Made by a program: the position numbers and the translations under genes. Below are positions 46,101 through 53,797 of a DNA stretch of 64,000 nucleotides, in pieces. The stretch's first letter is position 1, and the number at the start of each line of letters is the position of its first letter. The stretch is from Myxococcales bacterium (GTDB taxonomy: Bacteria; Myxococcota_A; Polyangia; Palsa-1104; JAEUJZ01), in assembly GCA_016794505.1 (NCBI GenBank), contig JAEUJZ010000120.1, positions 47,062 through 111,061 on the forward strand, read 5' to 3'. The notes below the pieces were generated by a model. The model was not told the DNA's origin. It ran no database searches and saw nothing but the letters and a program-made list of their open reading frames with translations.

Positions 46101-46675
46101 TCTGGGAACGCGAGCTCAGCGAAGCCGAGATCCGCGACAAGCACCGTCGGCGGTTCATCGGTCGCGAGCCGGGCATGGCCGTTTGTTACGGCTTCTCTGG
46201 CACAACCGGGCAGACACAGCTCGTCGACTCGGGCTCGCTGGGCAAGCACGGCACCATCGTCGGGGGAGCCGACTGGACCGTATTGCAGAAGATCGCGCTG
46301 CGCTGGAATTCGCAGGGCGATATCTCGGTGGCCAAGGACTGCGCGGTCGGGGGCAGCTTGGTGTTCCCCAATGGCGGCCGACAGAAGAGCGCGGCATGCA
46401 TCCGCATCGGTAACTACCCAACGGGACCAATGTCTTCTTCGGGCTCGCTCACACATACCCTGACGATCACGGCGGCCTCGCAGGGCCTAGCGGTCATCAC
46501 CAGCGCCACTTGCGGCCTCTCAAGCATTGATGGCGAGTACAGCCGAAATACCCGCCTCACCACCGAAGCGACGATCAATGCTGGTGGTACCTCGGTCACC
46601 TTCACTACCAAGACCTGGTCCAGCTCGATCGTCTATGGCGCGTCGGTGATGTGGGTCATCGTCGGTCACGAATAA
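43136..46675 (+). CDS. Tail fibre with inserted LamG-like domain
   Basis: An 1179-residue fibre, the likely target-recognition protein. The N-terminal ~75 residues (AGIPFTEITAEDWNEIQIRS, then HNGRDGTAPLG) form the particle-attachment part. The shaft is low-complexity strands with VGVGTKIPGHKLEINGDLRL, a motif common in trimeric phage fibres. Two related blocks occur: GPVLYGTSGGALASTQGGDQ (~150) and GPVLWGYEGGALGVQRGGEQ (~815). Between E834-Q835 and I1053 sits a ~217-residue LamG/concanavalin-like domain (LNFNGTSQYVQLPSLDFTFA, SMASVRFWERELSEAEIRD), predicted to bind glycans. The C-terminal ~85 residues form a compact strand-rich tip. Confidence 0.88.
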   Translation: MPTTSDPNAPSPMPTRPQPYVAGIPFTEITAEDWNEIQIRSQEDLHAHQHNGRDGTAPLGRTSIRDQAIDGTKIDPASDVTVKSLSVDTKLSAAELSATGHISGRSLSVSHGLGADLAVNDKAILLRTPGDAAHGLAYKLQHAGSAVDGPVLYGTSGGALASTQGGDQIALAWNTQGNVQVRGKLSARTAETSEAATVGGSLAVKGPDLVLDHAARRAAGSTTPLRRALVHDPSDGISINYQSDYPGGVTLWGSVGIPNGLRGSLSVSGIELNRHAATASKLVSDGRLHIDGPERLYLLNKSGVYVTNAWGGNGNLTVMGRTTIGQDETFAGNNPSPLNVKGEIKSFGSGSGLRLEDRASSTDINNEWVMYASGSAMRLWRQREGTDLLTLSNTGLLTVAAIDSKPRVQTFRVDGDINTFYPIVFADMGWDDGVAVLEISRSYVHRDSQARGSQMAVFRFHPSNWGNGSDFVDLEHYSAVQGFIASYAVVVSRAELVIWLRGGGTTYSYRSNHPITLADATAQKKFRGHENSEVFDVKTAIEPMIIARGKRFAASLTLPDLNVEGVLVPSAGNTGLNGIQFPPKTSGGTGDHAFIRYFRTDAADSTTLQIGNQDDASDTISFLQMGDERLTIYGGNVGVGTKIPGHKLEINGDLRLGGSNPLVLGNATPGSLANGGSIAEICNDTTTDRTLRIMGNGTGGDGRRVTIYDRLDVKGSAYIGNRLFLSGSDFAMDCTDRRGGHVGTARRALVHDVPDKLVVNYGGDYRGGVVVNSPLEVNGDVALQLNDVLLAGFNNHWHGLGYFGPHRPFMGDGIDGPVLWGYEGGALGVQRGGEQGLQSCLNFNGTSQYVQLPSLDFTFANGFSAEALVYYSSFQNFSRIFDLGNGESSDNLVLANDSTTGNLVFISLTGNQQQGAITAAGKLALNRWMTVAVTISPQGVAKLYCDGLLVATQNNFGVPVKKARTSNYLGRSNWSWDAYFKGSMASVRFWERELSEAEIRDKHRRRFIGREPGMAVCYGFSGTTGQTQLVDSGSLGKHGTIVGGADWTVLQKIALRWNSQGDISVAKDCAVGGSLVFPNGGRQKSAACIRIGNYPTGPMSSSGSLTHTLTITAASQGLAVITSATCGLSSIDGEYSRNTRLTTEATINAGGTSVTFTTKTWSSSIVYGASVMWVIVGHE
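45641..46291 (+). other. LamG-like domain insertion within fibre repeat
   Basis: In the first repeat copy GGDQ is followed directly by IALAWNTQG (about residues 163-176). In the second copy GGEQ (ending at residue 835) is followed by ~217 residues of jelly-roll lectin-like sequence before the repeat resumes as IALRWNSQGDIS at residue 1053. This defines a modular domain insertion at nearly residue precision. Confidence 0.8.
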
Positions 46676-46693
46676 CCAAAGAAAGGACCAACC

Positions 46694-46873
46694 ATGCAAG
46701 AGATCCTCGAACAGAAAGCGCAGCAGCTTGCTCAGGAATACGAAGCCGGACAGCGCATGCTGGCTGAGCTCGACGGCAAGCGGCAGCAATTGCAGCAGAC
46801 TCTTTTGCGCATCGAAGGCGCGATTCAGGTCTTGCGCGAGCTGGCAGCGCAGGTGCGCGAAGGCAACGGCTAA
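46694..46873 (+). CDS. 59-residue coiled-coil protein at end of CIS operon
   Basis: A short frame starting MQEILEQKAQQLAQEYEAGQ and ending AAQVREGNG, with GAAAGGACCAACC upstream of the ATG. The whole protein is an amphipathic helix with heptads (LEQKAQQLAQEYEAGQRMLA; LQQTLLRIEGAIQVLREL). The spacing of 18 bases from the fibre stop and the good ribosome binding site argue that it is real. Small coiled coils of this sort often follow fibre genes and may assist folding or trimerisation; I do not know a family name. Confidence 0.72.
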   Translation: MQEILEQKAQQLAQEYEAGQRMLAELDGKRQQLQQTLLRIEGAIQVLRELAAQVREGNG

Positions 46874-47179
46874 GACCGCACGTCACGAAGCGCTCGACGG
46901 TGCATCGGCGGCCTTGGGGGCAGACGATGATGAACAAGGCAGGGACGCTGCAGGCACGATCCGCGACGCATGCGGAATTACGAGGGGGGGACACGCGCGC
47001 GGAACAGGGCGCCGCACAAAATGTCTCTTCGACGCTTGGCTCGGCGACATCGCTCTGTGGCGGGGCCATCCACCTGGCCACCGGTATAAAGGTCTGCTTC
47101 TCGACGCGTCGACACGCAAGGGATCCAAAGAAACAGGCCTCGGGGCAAGAGCCTCAACCACCTCGCCTGCGCCACATGC
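46874..47179. other. Gap between CIS operon and CHAT-STAND gene
   Basis: A 306-base stretch with no convincing gene: several overlapping frames on both strands, none with a family match or good start. It contains a GGGGGGG run at 46985. It may hold a terminator or an independent promoter for the CHAT-STAND gene; I cannot mark either with confidence. Confidence 0.4.
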
Positions 47180-50100
47180 ATGGTCTCTAGGCCCACGGAA
47201 CAAGAGCCGGCTCTGTGCATCACGCTAGAGCTGGTGCGGGCGCAGCACTCCGGCGATCCGTTCGCGTTTCAGGCCGCGACCCAGCGCTATCTGCTGCGCA
47301 ACAAGGATGGTGGCTTCAAGAGCACCGAGCTGCCCTGGGACGCTGGCTTTCTTTGCGATCTGGAAGCGATCCGCCAGCCCACTCGCGATCCGGTGGTGGC
47401 GCAGCGCATTGGCGAGACGCTGCGCCGCTTCATGGACTCCGTCGGGTGGAGCAAGCACGAGCCAGCGATTCTGGAAGCCGTGCAGGCCCAGCGTCGCGTG
47501 ATCCTGACCTTGCGCTTGGCAGCAGCCGAGCTGTTCTCGCTGCCTTGGGAGCTGTTGGTCTTGCGCGCCACGGGACAGCACATCGGCGAGCTGCCCAATG
47601 TCCTTCTGCGCTATGAGTGGCCGCAGACGCAGGCCACTCTGGAAGCGCCTTCGCCACGCCCTGAGCATGGCCGCATTCTGGTCGCTTGGTCGGCAGCAGC
47701 CGGCGCGGTTCCAGCCAGCGAACACATCGAAGCGATCACGCAGGCCGCTCACGCGAGCGCCTATCCGTTCGATCCCGATCAAGATGTGCTGGCGCAGGTC
47801 TCGATGGCTCGGTTGGCCAACGCACTCAGCGATGCGCAGCGCACAGGACGGCTGATTTCGGTTTTGCACATCCTGTGTCACGGTGGCGAAGTCGGCGACA
47901 GCTTCGGACTGATGCTCGATGGCAACGAGCCAGGGGATGGACCGGCGCTGATCGACGCTGCCCGCCTGCGACAGTGCCTGGCTCCGTTTTCCGGCATGGT
48001 GCGCTTGGTGGTGTTAAGCGCCTGCGACAGCGGCAATAGCGGAGCCGTCGCCAACCAGCTCGGCAGCGTCGCTCAGAACCTGCATCGTGCGGGCTTCGCC
48101 TGCGTCTTGGCGTCGCGCTATCCGCTGTCGGTCTCCGGCTCGATCGTCTTGACCCGCGCCGTGTATCACGAGCTCTTGGCCGAGTCGCGATCGCTGGAAG
48201 AGGCCGTGCTGCACGCGCGGGCGCAGCTTTCGATCGATGCCAACCAGTTTGACTGGGCCAGCCTGCTTTTGTTTGCGCACGAGATCGATCGCGCCAACAA
48301 CCGCCCTGTGGTCTTTCGGCCGTATCGCGGGCTGCTGTCGTTTCAAGCCGAGCAGCACCGCTTTTTCGCTGGCCGCGAGCACGAGGTCGAAGAGATCATC
48401 GGCGATCTCAAGAGCCTCGGCGAGCGAGGCAAGCCGCGCGTTCTCGTCGTCGCGGGTGCATCCGGTACCGGCAAGTCATCGCTGGTGCTGGCTGGTGTGA
48501 TCCCGCGGCTGCAGGCAGAAACACCCGCGCCTCAGATCTTGCGCATGCGTCCGGGTCAGGCCCCGCTTCAGGTGCTGACACAGCAGCTGTCTTTGCGCCG
48601 CGAGATCGATCCTTGCGTCTTGGTCATCGATCAGCTCGAAGAGCTGTTCACGCACTGTGAGTCACGCAGCGAGCGCAGCGAGTTCACCAAGCGCCTGTGG
48701 CAGACCGCTTCTTCTTCGCCACAGCTGAGCATCATCGTGACCTTGCGCGTCGACTTCATCGGGCAGTGCGGCGAGCTTCTGCTCGATGAAGATGGGCTGA
48801 GCATGGATCGCATCGTCTATGACGAAGCGCACCGCTCGTTCGTGTCGCAGCTGCCGCACGAATCGCTGGTGCGCGTGATCAGCGAACCGGCCCAGCGCTG
48901 CGGCCTGACCTTGGAAGCCGGGCTTTTGAATCGCATCCTGCAGGATCTTGGAAATCAGCCCGGCGGCCTGCCGCTTCTGCAAGACACCTTGGATCTGCTG
49001 TGGCAGCGCCGCAGCGACAACACGCTCACCCAGAGCGCGTACGATGCCATCGGCGGTGCATCGGGCGCGCTGACCGGCCGCGCCGACGCGCTGATCCAGA
49101 GCTTGAGCCCAGCCGAGCAGAGCACAGCGCGACGCTTGCTGGTCCGCTTGGTGCAAATCGGCCGCGATGTGCAGGACAGCACGCGGCGACGGATGCCTCT
49201 TGGCCGCCTGCGCCCACAGTCCACAGAAGAGGCCAAGCGCTTCGATGCCGTGCTCTCTCGCTTCGTGCAGCAGCGCCTGATCACCTGCGATGGCGAAGGC
49301 GACACCCAGACGGTCGAAGTGGCGCACGAGGCCCTGATCCGCACGTGGAAACCGCTGTCCGAGTGGGTGCGTGAAGATCGCAAGCGGCTCGGCGAGTTTG
49401 AAAAGCTCGATGCCTGGGTTCGTCAGTGGCAAGAACAAGGCACGCTGCTGGTGGCTGCACAGCTTGCGTACGCCAAAGATCTGGTTCAGCGATATCCCGA
49501 GGACGCGACGCCCGATGCGCGGCTTCTGGTCAAGCTAAGCCAAAAGCGCGCCAGGCGTCGTCAGCTCATTCGCAGCGGCATTGCGGTGGTTCTGTTGGTG
49601 GGGTCGGTGATCTCGGCGCTGACAGCCCGCTATGCGCTGCAGCAGTCAAGCGAAGCGCGCTTGGCCGCGCAGCGCAGTCGTGCTCTTCAGCTTCTGAGTG
49701 CCGCGCAAGACATGAAGCACGATGTCAGTGCGCTGGCCGCCGTCTTGCGCGAAGTGGATGACCCCCAGCCGCAGCTGCTTCCGGGCTGGCTAAGTGACGC
49801 CAACTGGGCGCTTCGTCAGCCCGCACGCATGATCCGCGAATACACGGCCGAGCACAGCTCATTCCAGTCGCTTGTCGTACACCCTGCGCGCGACGAATTC
49901 CTTTCGACATCGATTGCTGGAGAGGTCCATGTCTGGTCCATCGCGGGTCAGGGAGACCTGTTCTCGCTGCATGACCGGGCGGCGCTCTCTGCAGCGGTCT
50001 ACAGCCCCGATGGCCAGTATGTCGCGGCCGTCGGCCAAAGCGGCGATGTCTGCCTGTGGCAGCTTCCTGATCCGCGCAGCGCGGGAAGCGCGGCGTATCC

Positions 50101-52018
50101 TCGCAAGCAGATCCTTTCCGATCTGCCTGAGCCAGGGCACAGCCTGGGCTTTAACCGCGATGGGACAACTCTCTTCGTCTTGTACGCGAGCGGACGGCTG
50201 CGCATCTGGTCCTTGCGCGCCAGCCCACACGCAGCCCAGAACACCCCGCTTTTCGCAGCCAGCCGACACGAGCTTGCCAATCTGCCTCACCCGCTTCGCC
50301 TGGCGCTGTGGATGCCCGACGGATCGCACATGCTGCTGGTTCCCGAACGCGGTGCGGCCGAGCTGTGGAACCTCGCGAGCGCGGTGCGCGTCCGCGCGTT
50401 TCATTCCCCGGATCTCAGCACGGATCTGACGGTCCAGCGAGCGGCCATCAGCCCGGATGGAACGCACATCGCGCTGGCCTACAGTGATCGGCGTATACGG
50501 CTGTTCGATGCCCACCATCCAACGACACCGCCCACGATCTTTGATGCACAGAGCGGCCCCATCACACAGCTTGCATTTAGCTCCGATGGCACGCGCCTGC
50601 TTTCGGGATCGACCGATCGTGCAGTTCATCTGTGGACGCGTACACAGGCGAGTCCTGTTCACATCTTCCGCGCTGGCGGCGCCATCACCGCTGTGCAGTT
50701 CAGCCCCGATGGCGCCTCGCTGCTGTATGCAGCGGACGATGGCCAAGCGCACCTGCAGCGCCGGGCAGGTGAGCGCTGGACTGCGATTGCCCTGCGGGGT
50801 CATCGCGATGCCATCCGCGATGCGCGCTTCTTGTCGGATGGCAAGCGCGTGCTGACGATCTCAGACGACTACGGCGCACGCTTGTGGGGAATAGACGATG
50901 TTCTAGATCCGAAGACGGTCTGGTGGACTCCCAGCCGACCGCAGCACATCACCCTCAGCCGGGAAGGTGCATACGCCGCCGCCGCGCAAGGCAGCGATGT
51001 GCTGTTGTGGACGCGCGCCACAGGCCACGTCACACCGCTGCGCGGTCATCGCGAAGCGGTGGTGTATGCCGCGTTCAGCCCCGACTCTTTACAGCTTGTG
51101 ACGGTGGGCAACGACTATCGCGCGCTGATCTGGAAGACGGCCGATGGCCGCCAGCTTCGTGACATCGCCGTCGAACCTGGCACACGGCGCGCGGCACTTA
51201 GCCACGATCTGACCTTACTGGCCACCGCCACCGAGCAACGCGCGCAGGTCACGAAGATCGATTCGCAGTCGCGCACGTGGACATTCGTGGGCCACAGACA
51301 ACGGATCGAGTCTCTGCTGTTCACTCCATCGGGCCATGGCCTGCTTACGACCTCTGCCGACCGCAGCGCGCGGCTGTGGAAGCTGACCGATACCCTCGAT
51401 AGCGTCGTCCTGCGTCAGCACGTGGACACGGTTACCAGCGCTGCGTATGGATTGCACGATAGCGATCTTTTCACGGGCTCAGCCGATCGGCGCATACAGC
51501 GCTCGGCCAGCTCGGACTACAACACGTACGTGGTCACAGATCGCGTCGAACAGCTCGCCTTGGACGGGCCGGCTCAGCGCATCGTGGCGGCGGCGCACGA
51601 CGGCACGGCCCACATTTTTTCCATTCATGGGGCCGCACTCCCAATCGTCCTGCACAGTGAAGAAGAAGATGCGCAGCCACCCCAGCCGCTTTCCGCCGCA
51701 GTCTTCACCGAATCCGGTGAGCATGTCCTGACCGCGTCGGTAGATGGGACCGTGCGGCAGTGGGCCCTGCATGACGACATCGCTGCGCTGCGCCGCGCGC
51801 TCTGGGACGTCTCACCATTTTGTCTATCGGCTCCGCAGCGCCAGCAGCGACTGTATGAGTCCTTGCCACGCGCCAACGCCAGCCAACAGTTCTGCACAGA
51901 ATTCATGCGCTGCATCGGCAAGCTGCCCGATCCAGGCACACCCCGATCGCCGCTGCCCTTTGAGCAGTGCCTGCAGCGCTATCGGGAAACCATGCAAGAG
52001 ATCCTGCGGTGGATGTGA
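47180..52018 (+). CDS. CHAT protease - STAND NTPase - TM - WD40 protein
   Basis: A 1612-residue multidomain protein directly downstream of the CIS operon. An N-terminal region (~1-180) precedes a caspase-like CHAT domain with catalytic dyad His234 (HILCHGGEVGD) and Cys282 (VVLSACDSGNSG). A STAND-type P-loop NTPase follows: Walker A AGASGTGKSSL with Lys432, and Walker B VLVIDQLEEL with Asp484. A winged-helix-like region with EVAHEALIRTWKPLSEWV comes next, then one transmembrane segment near 795-818 (AVVLLVGSVISALTA), then about ten WD40 repeats (~855-1560; SPDGTHIALAYSDRRIRLFD is one), and a Cys-containing 60-residue tail. The architecture is that of a membrane-tethered signal-activated protease. 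Substrate and trigger are unknown. The start (TTG/GTG/ATG choice near 47180) is uncertain by a few codons. Confidence 0.92.
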   Translation: MVSRPTEQEPALCITLELVRAQHSGDPFAFQAATQRYLLRNKDGGFKSTELPWDAGFLCDLEAIRQPTRDPVVAQRIGETLRRFMDSVGWSKHEPAILEAVQAQRRVILTLRLAAAELFSLPWELLVLRATGQHIGELPNVLLRYEWPQTQATLEAPSPRPEHGRILVAWSAAAGAVPASEHIEAITQAAHASAYPFDPDQDVLAQVSMARLANALSDAQRTGRLISVLHILCHGGEVGDSFGLMLDGNEPGDGPALIDAARLRQCLAPFSGMVRLVVLSACDSGNSGAVANQLGSVAQNLHRAGFACVLASRYPLSVSGSIVLTRAVYHELLAESRSLEEAVLHARAQLSIDANQFDWASLLLFAHEIDRANNRPVVFRPYRGLLSFQAEQHRFFAGREHEVEEIIGDLKSLGERGKPRVLVVAGASGTGKSSLVLAGVIPRLQAETPAPQILRMRPGQAPLQVLTQQLSLRREIDPCVLVIDQLEELFTHCESRSERSEFTKRLWQTASSSPQLSIIVTLRVDFIGQCGELLLDEDGLSMDRIVYDEAHRSFVSQLPHESLVRVISEPAQRCGLTLEAGLLNRILQDLGNQPGGLPLLQDTLDLLWQRRSDNTLTQSAYDAIGGASGALTGRADALIQSLSPAEQSTARRLLVRLVQIGRDVQDSTRRRMPLGRLRPQSTEEAKRFDAVLSRFVQQRLITCDGEGDTQTVEVAHEALIRTWKPLSEWVREDRKRLGEFEKLDAWVRQWQEQGTLLVAAQLAYAKDLVQRYPEDATPDARLLVKLSQKRARRRQLIRSGIAVVLLVGSVISALTARYALQQSSEARLAAQRSRALQLLSAAQDMKHDVSALAAVLREVDDPQPQLLPGWLSDANWALRQPARMIREYTAEHSSFQSLVVHPARDEFLSTSIAGEVHVWSIAGQGDLFSLHDRAALSAAVYSPDGQYVAAVGQSGDVCLWQLPDPRSAGSAAYPRKQILSDLPEPGHSLGFNRDGTTLFVLYASGRLRIWSLRASPHAAQNTPLFAASRHELANLPHPLRLALWMPDGSHMLLVPERGAAELWNLASAVRVRAFHSPDLSTDLTVQRAAISPDGTHIALAYSDRRIRLFDAHHPTTPPTIFDAQSGPITQLAFSSDGTRLLSGSTDRAVHLWTRTQASPVHIFRAGGAITAVQFSPDGASLLYAADDGQAHLQRRAGERWTAIALRGHRDAIRDARFLSDGKRVLTISDDYGARLWGIDDVLDPKTVWWTPSRPQHITLSREGAYAAAAQGSDVLLWTRATGHVTPLRGHREAVVYAAFSPDSLQLVTVGNDYRALIWKTADGRQLRDIAVEPGTRRAALSHDLTLLATATEQRAQVTKIDSQSRTWTFVGHRQRIESLLFTPSGHGLLTTSADRSARLWKLTDTLDSVVLRQHVDTVTSAAYGLHDSDLFTGSADRRIQRSASSDYNTYVVTDRVEQLALDGPAQRIVAAAHDGTAHIFSIHGAALPIVLHSEEEDAQPPQPLSAAVFTESGEHVLTASVDGTVRQWALHDDIAALRRALWDVSPFCLSAPQRQQRLYESLPRANASQQFCTEFMRCIGKLPDPGTPRSPLPFEQCLQRYRETMQEILRWM

Positions 52019-52534
52019 GATCGCGGTGGCGGAAGGCAGGTCGCAGCACGCGAGGGCGAGAGCAAGCGAAACAAGAGACCTGCGGCTACCGAGGCTGCGC
52101 ACAGCGAACACAGCACCGCCGAGCGAACATCGAGCGAAGGCAAGAGCGAGCGCTCAAGCGACGCAGGGGGCAAAGCGCGCAGCACGACATTCAGCGAGCG
52201 CAGCACGACACGTGGTGCGTCCGAACGCGCCAGCGGGTCCATCTGACAAGGTCGGGCGCTTCACGGCCCACCTCAAGATCGGTCCCGTTATCGGCACGCC
52301 CAGCGCCGGACACCAGGGCGCGATTGTGCTGGAAGACGGCTGGGCTGGGGGCTTGTTGGGCGAAAAATGAGGTCGCGCAGGTGTGGGAGGCCGGCTGGGC
52401 TCGATGGCCAGATTTTCTCGTCGGGCGTGCGCCGCGTGCGCGACATCGACATCGTTGTGACCTAACTCGGCTCTGCTCAGACGGCGACACAGCGCCGTCG
52501 CTCTGCATACGATGGATCGGGTATTTTGGCGCGT
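52019..52534. other. Unassigned low-complexity region
   Basis: This 516-base stretch is dominated by GCGAGC/GCGAA-type motifs, including an imperfect direct repeat of GCGCAGCACGACA near 52170-52210. Open frames occur on both strands, but all give Arg/Ala/Gln-rich translations with no recognisable family. It may be a decayed gene or simply a spacer before the sigma-factor gene, whose promoter should lie near 52440-52530. Confidence 0.45.
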
Positions 52535-53200
52535 ATGGGTACGTCTCCTCGCGATGTCGCGACGGTCGATGATCTGTCTCTGTTTGCCGCGTGGCAGGCC
52601 GCTGATCGACAGGCTGGCGAGGCGCTCTTCGAGCGGTACTACGACGCGCTCGCGCGCTTCTTCCACAACAAACTCAGCGAGTCCGCGACCGCCGATCTGA
52701 TCCAGAACACCTTCCTGGCGTGCGTTGAAGGTCGACAGCGGATCGTCGGTACCGCGGGGTTTCGTGGGGATCTATTCGGCGTCGCGCACAACCTGCTGCG
52801 CCGCCACTACCGAGGTCGGCGCACGCAGGACGACTCGCTGGATCTGGATCGCGTCTCGGCCCACGAGCTTGAGCCATCGATGAGCCAGGTCCTTGGTGCG
52901 CGCCAAGAGCAGCGTCTGCGTTTGGAAGCGCTGCGCCGCATCCCCATCGACTGCCAGATTGTGTGCGAGCTTCATTATTGGGAACAGCTCAGCACGCAGG
53001 AGATCGCCAAGATCCTCGCGGTGCCCACAGGAATGGTGAAGACGCGCCTGCAGCGTGGGCGTCGACTGCTGGAAGAACAGGTAGCGGTGCTGGCGTCGTC
53101 CGCAGAGCGATTGCAGACCACGCTGTCGAACCTTGAAAAATGGGCGGCCGATCTGCGTGACCGCATCGCGCAGTCCACGATCGCGCAGAACCCGAAGTGA
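52535..53200 (+). CDS. ECF-type RNA polymerase sigma factor
   Basis: A 221-residue sigma-70 family regulator from ATG 52535. Region 2 spans ~20-90 (DRQAGEALFERYYDALARFF, DLIQNTFLACVE) and region 4 spans ~120-180 (LRRIPIDCQIVCELHYWEQL, STQEIAKILAVPTGMVKTRL, QRGRRLLEEQ). A ~40-residue C-terminal extension with coiled-coil character (ERLQTTLSNLEKWAADLRDR) follows region 4, where many ECF sigmas stop. No anti-sigma gene is adjacent; regulation may be through the extension. Possible targets include the neighbouring CIS/CHAT locus, but there is no direct evidence. Confidence 0.9.
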   Translation: MGTSPRDVATVDDLSLFAAWQAADRQAGEALFERYYDALARFFHNKLSESATADLIQNTFLACVEGRQRIVGTAGFRGDLFGVAHNLLRRHYRGRRTQDDSLDLDRVSAHELEPSMSQVLGARQEQRLRLEALRRIPIDCQIVCELHYWEQLSTQEIAKILAVPTGMVKTRLQRGRRLLEEQVAVLASSAERLQTTLSNLEKWAADLRDRIAQSTIAQNPK

Positions 53201-53254
53201 CCCTCGCTTCACCAACGCACGATAGAACCCCTGGTTTCCTCGCGGAGTCCTGCC

Positions 53255-53755
53255 ATGTCTCACCACCGCTCATCCTCGTCGAATTCTTCAGGCCACCGCG
53301 CGGCGGGACAATCGACCTCGCGACGCATGGATGTCGCATCCCCGCCGTCCCCGCTGCGCCAAAGTCCGTTTGCGGCGTTGGCTGGACAGTCGGCGCCGAG
53401 TGCCCCGACTGCGATGGCAGAGGCCGCCCGGCCCACCGACACGCCACCCGCACAGTCAAGCCAGCCGGTGAAGCGGGGTCGCCTTCTGCTGCGACGCGAG
53501 ACCAAGCACCGCGGCGGCAAGACCGTGGTCGTGATCAGCGGCTTTGCCACGCATTCGTTGCAGAGTGCCGACACGCTGCACGCCGTGGAAAAACACCTCA
53601 AGGCCCGGCTGGGCTGTGGCGGCGCGAGCGATGTCGAGCGGGGTGAAGTCATCATCCAAGGCGACCGCCCCGACGCCATCGCGGATCTTTTGCGAGCGCT
53701 CGGCTATGACGTGGCCGGCGTCACTGCATCGCCCAAGGCGGCGCGCCCTCGCTAG
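53255..53755 (+). CDS. yciH: SUI1/YciH-family translation factor-like protein
   Basis: A 166-residue protein whose C-terminal ~90 residues match bacterial YciH/eIF1 (SUI1): GRLLLRRETKHRGGKTVVVI, LKARLGCGGASDVERGEVII and QGDRPDAIADLLRALGYDV. The N-terminal ~70 residues are Ser/Pro/Ala-rich and probably disordered, an extension absent from typical ~110-residue YciH. It lies 54 bases after the sigma-factor gene. A role in start-codon selection is inferred from the family. Confidence 0.92.
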   Translation: MSHHRSSSSNSSGHRAAGQSTSRRMDVASPPSPLRQSPFAALAGQSAPSAPTAMAEAARPTDTPPAQSSQPVKRGRLLLRRETKHRGGKTVVVISGFATHSLQSADTLHAVEKHLKARLGCGGASDVERGEVIIQGDRPDAIADLLRALGYDVAGVTASPKAARPR

Positions 53756-53797
53756 ATGACCGGCCACGCAGCGCCTATGACGTGATAGCGTGCCCGC

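Noticed and set aside
26228..46873. Intact prophage
   Set aside because: No capsid, portal, terminase, holin, lysin, integrase or replication genes accompany the tail genes, and the operon is uniform and co-directional, fitting a domesticated contractile injection system.
47180..52018. CHAT-STAND protein as the missing Afp15 ATPase
   Set aside because: Its P-loop region is STAND-like with winged-helix and WD40 context, not the VCP/FtsH-type AAA+ fold of Afp15, so I treat it as a signalling protein rather than the assembly ATPase.
52154..52666. Minus-strand frame of 170 codons overlapping the sigma-factor start
   Set aside because: It overlaps the well-supported sigma-factor gene, lacks a ribosome binding site, and has a low-complexity translation.
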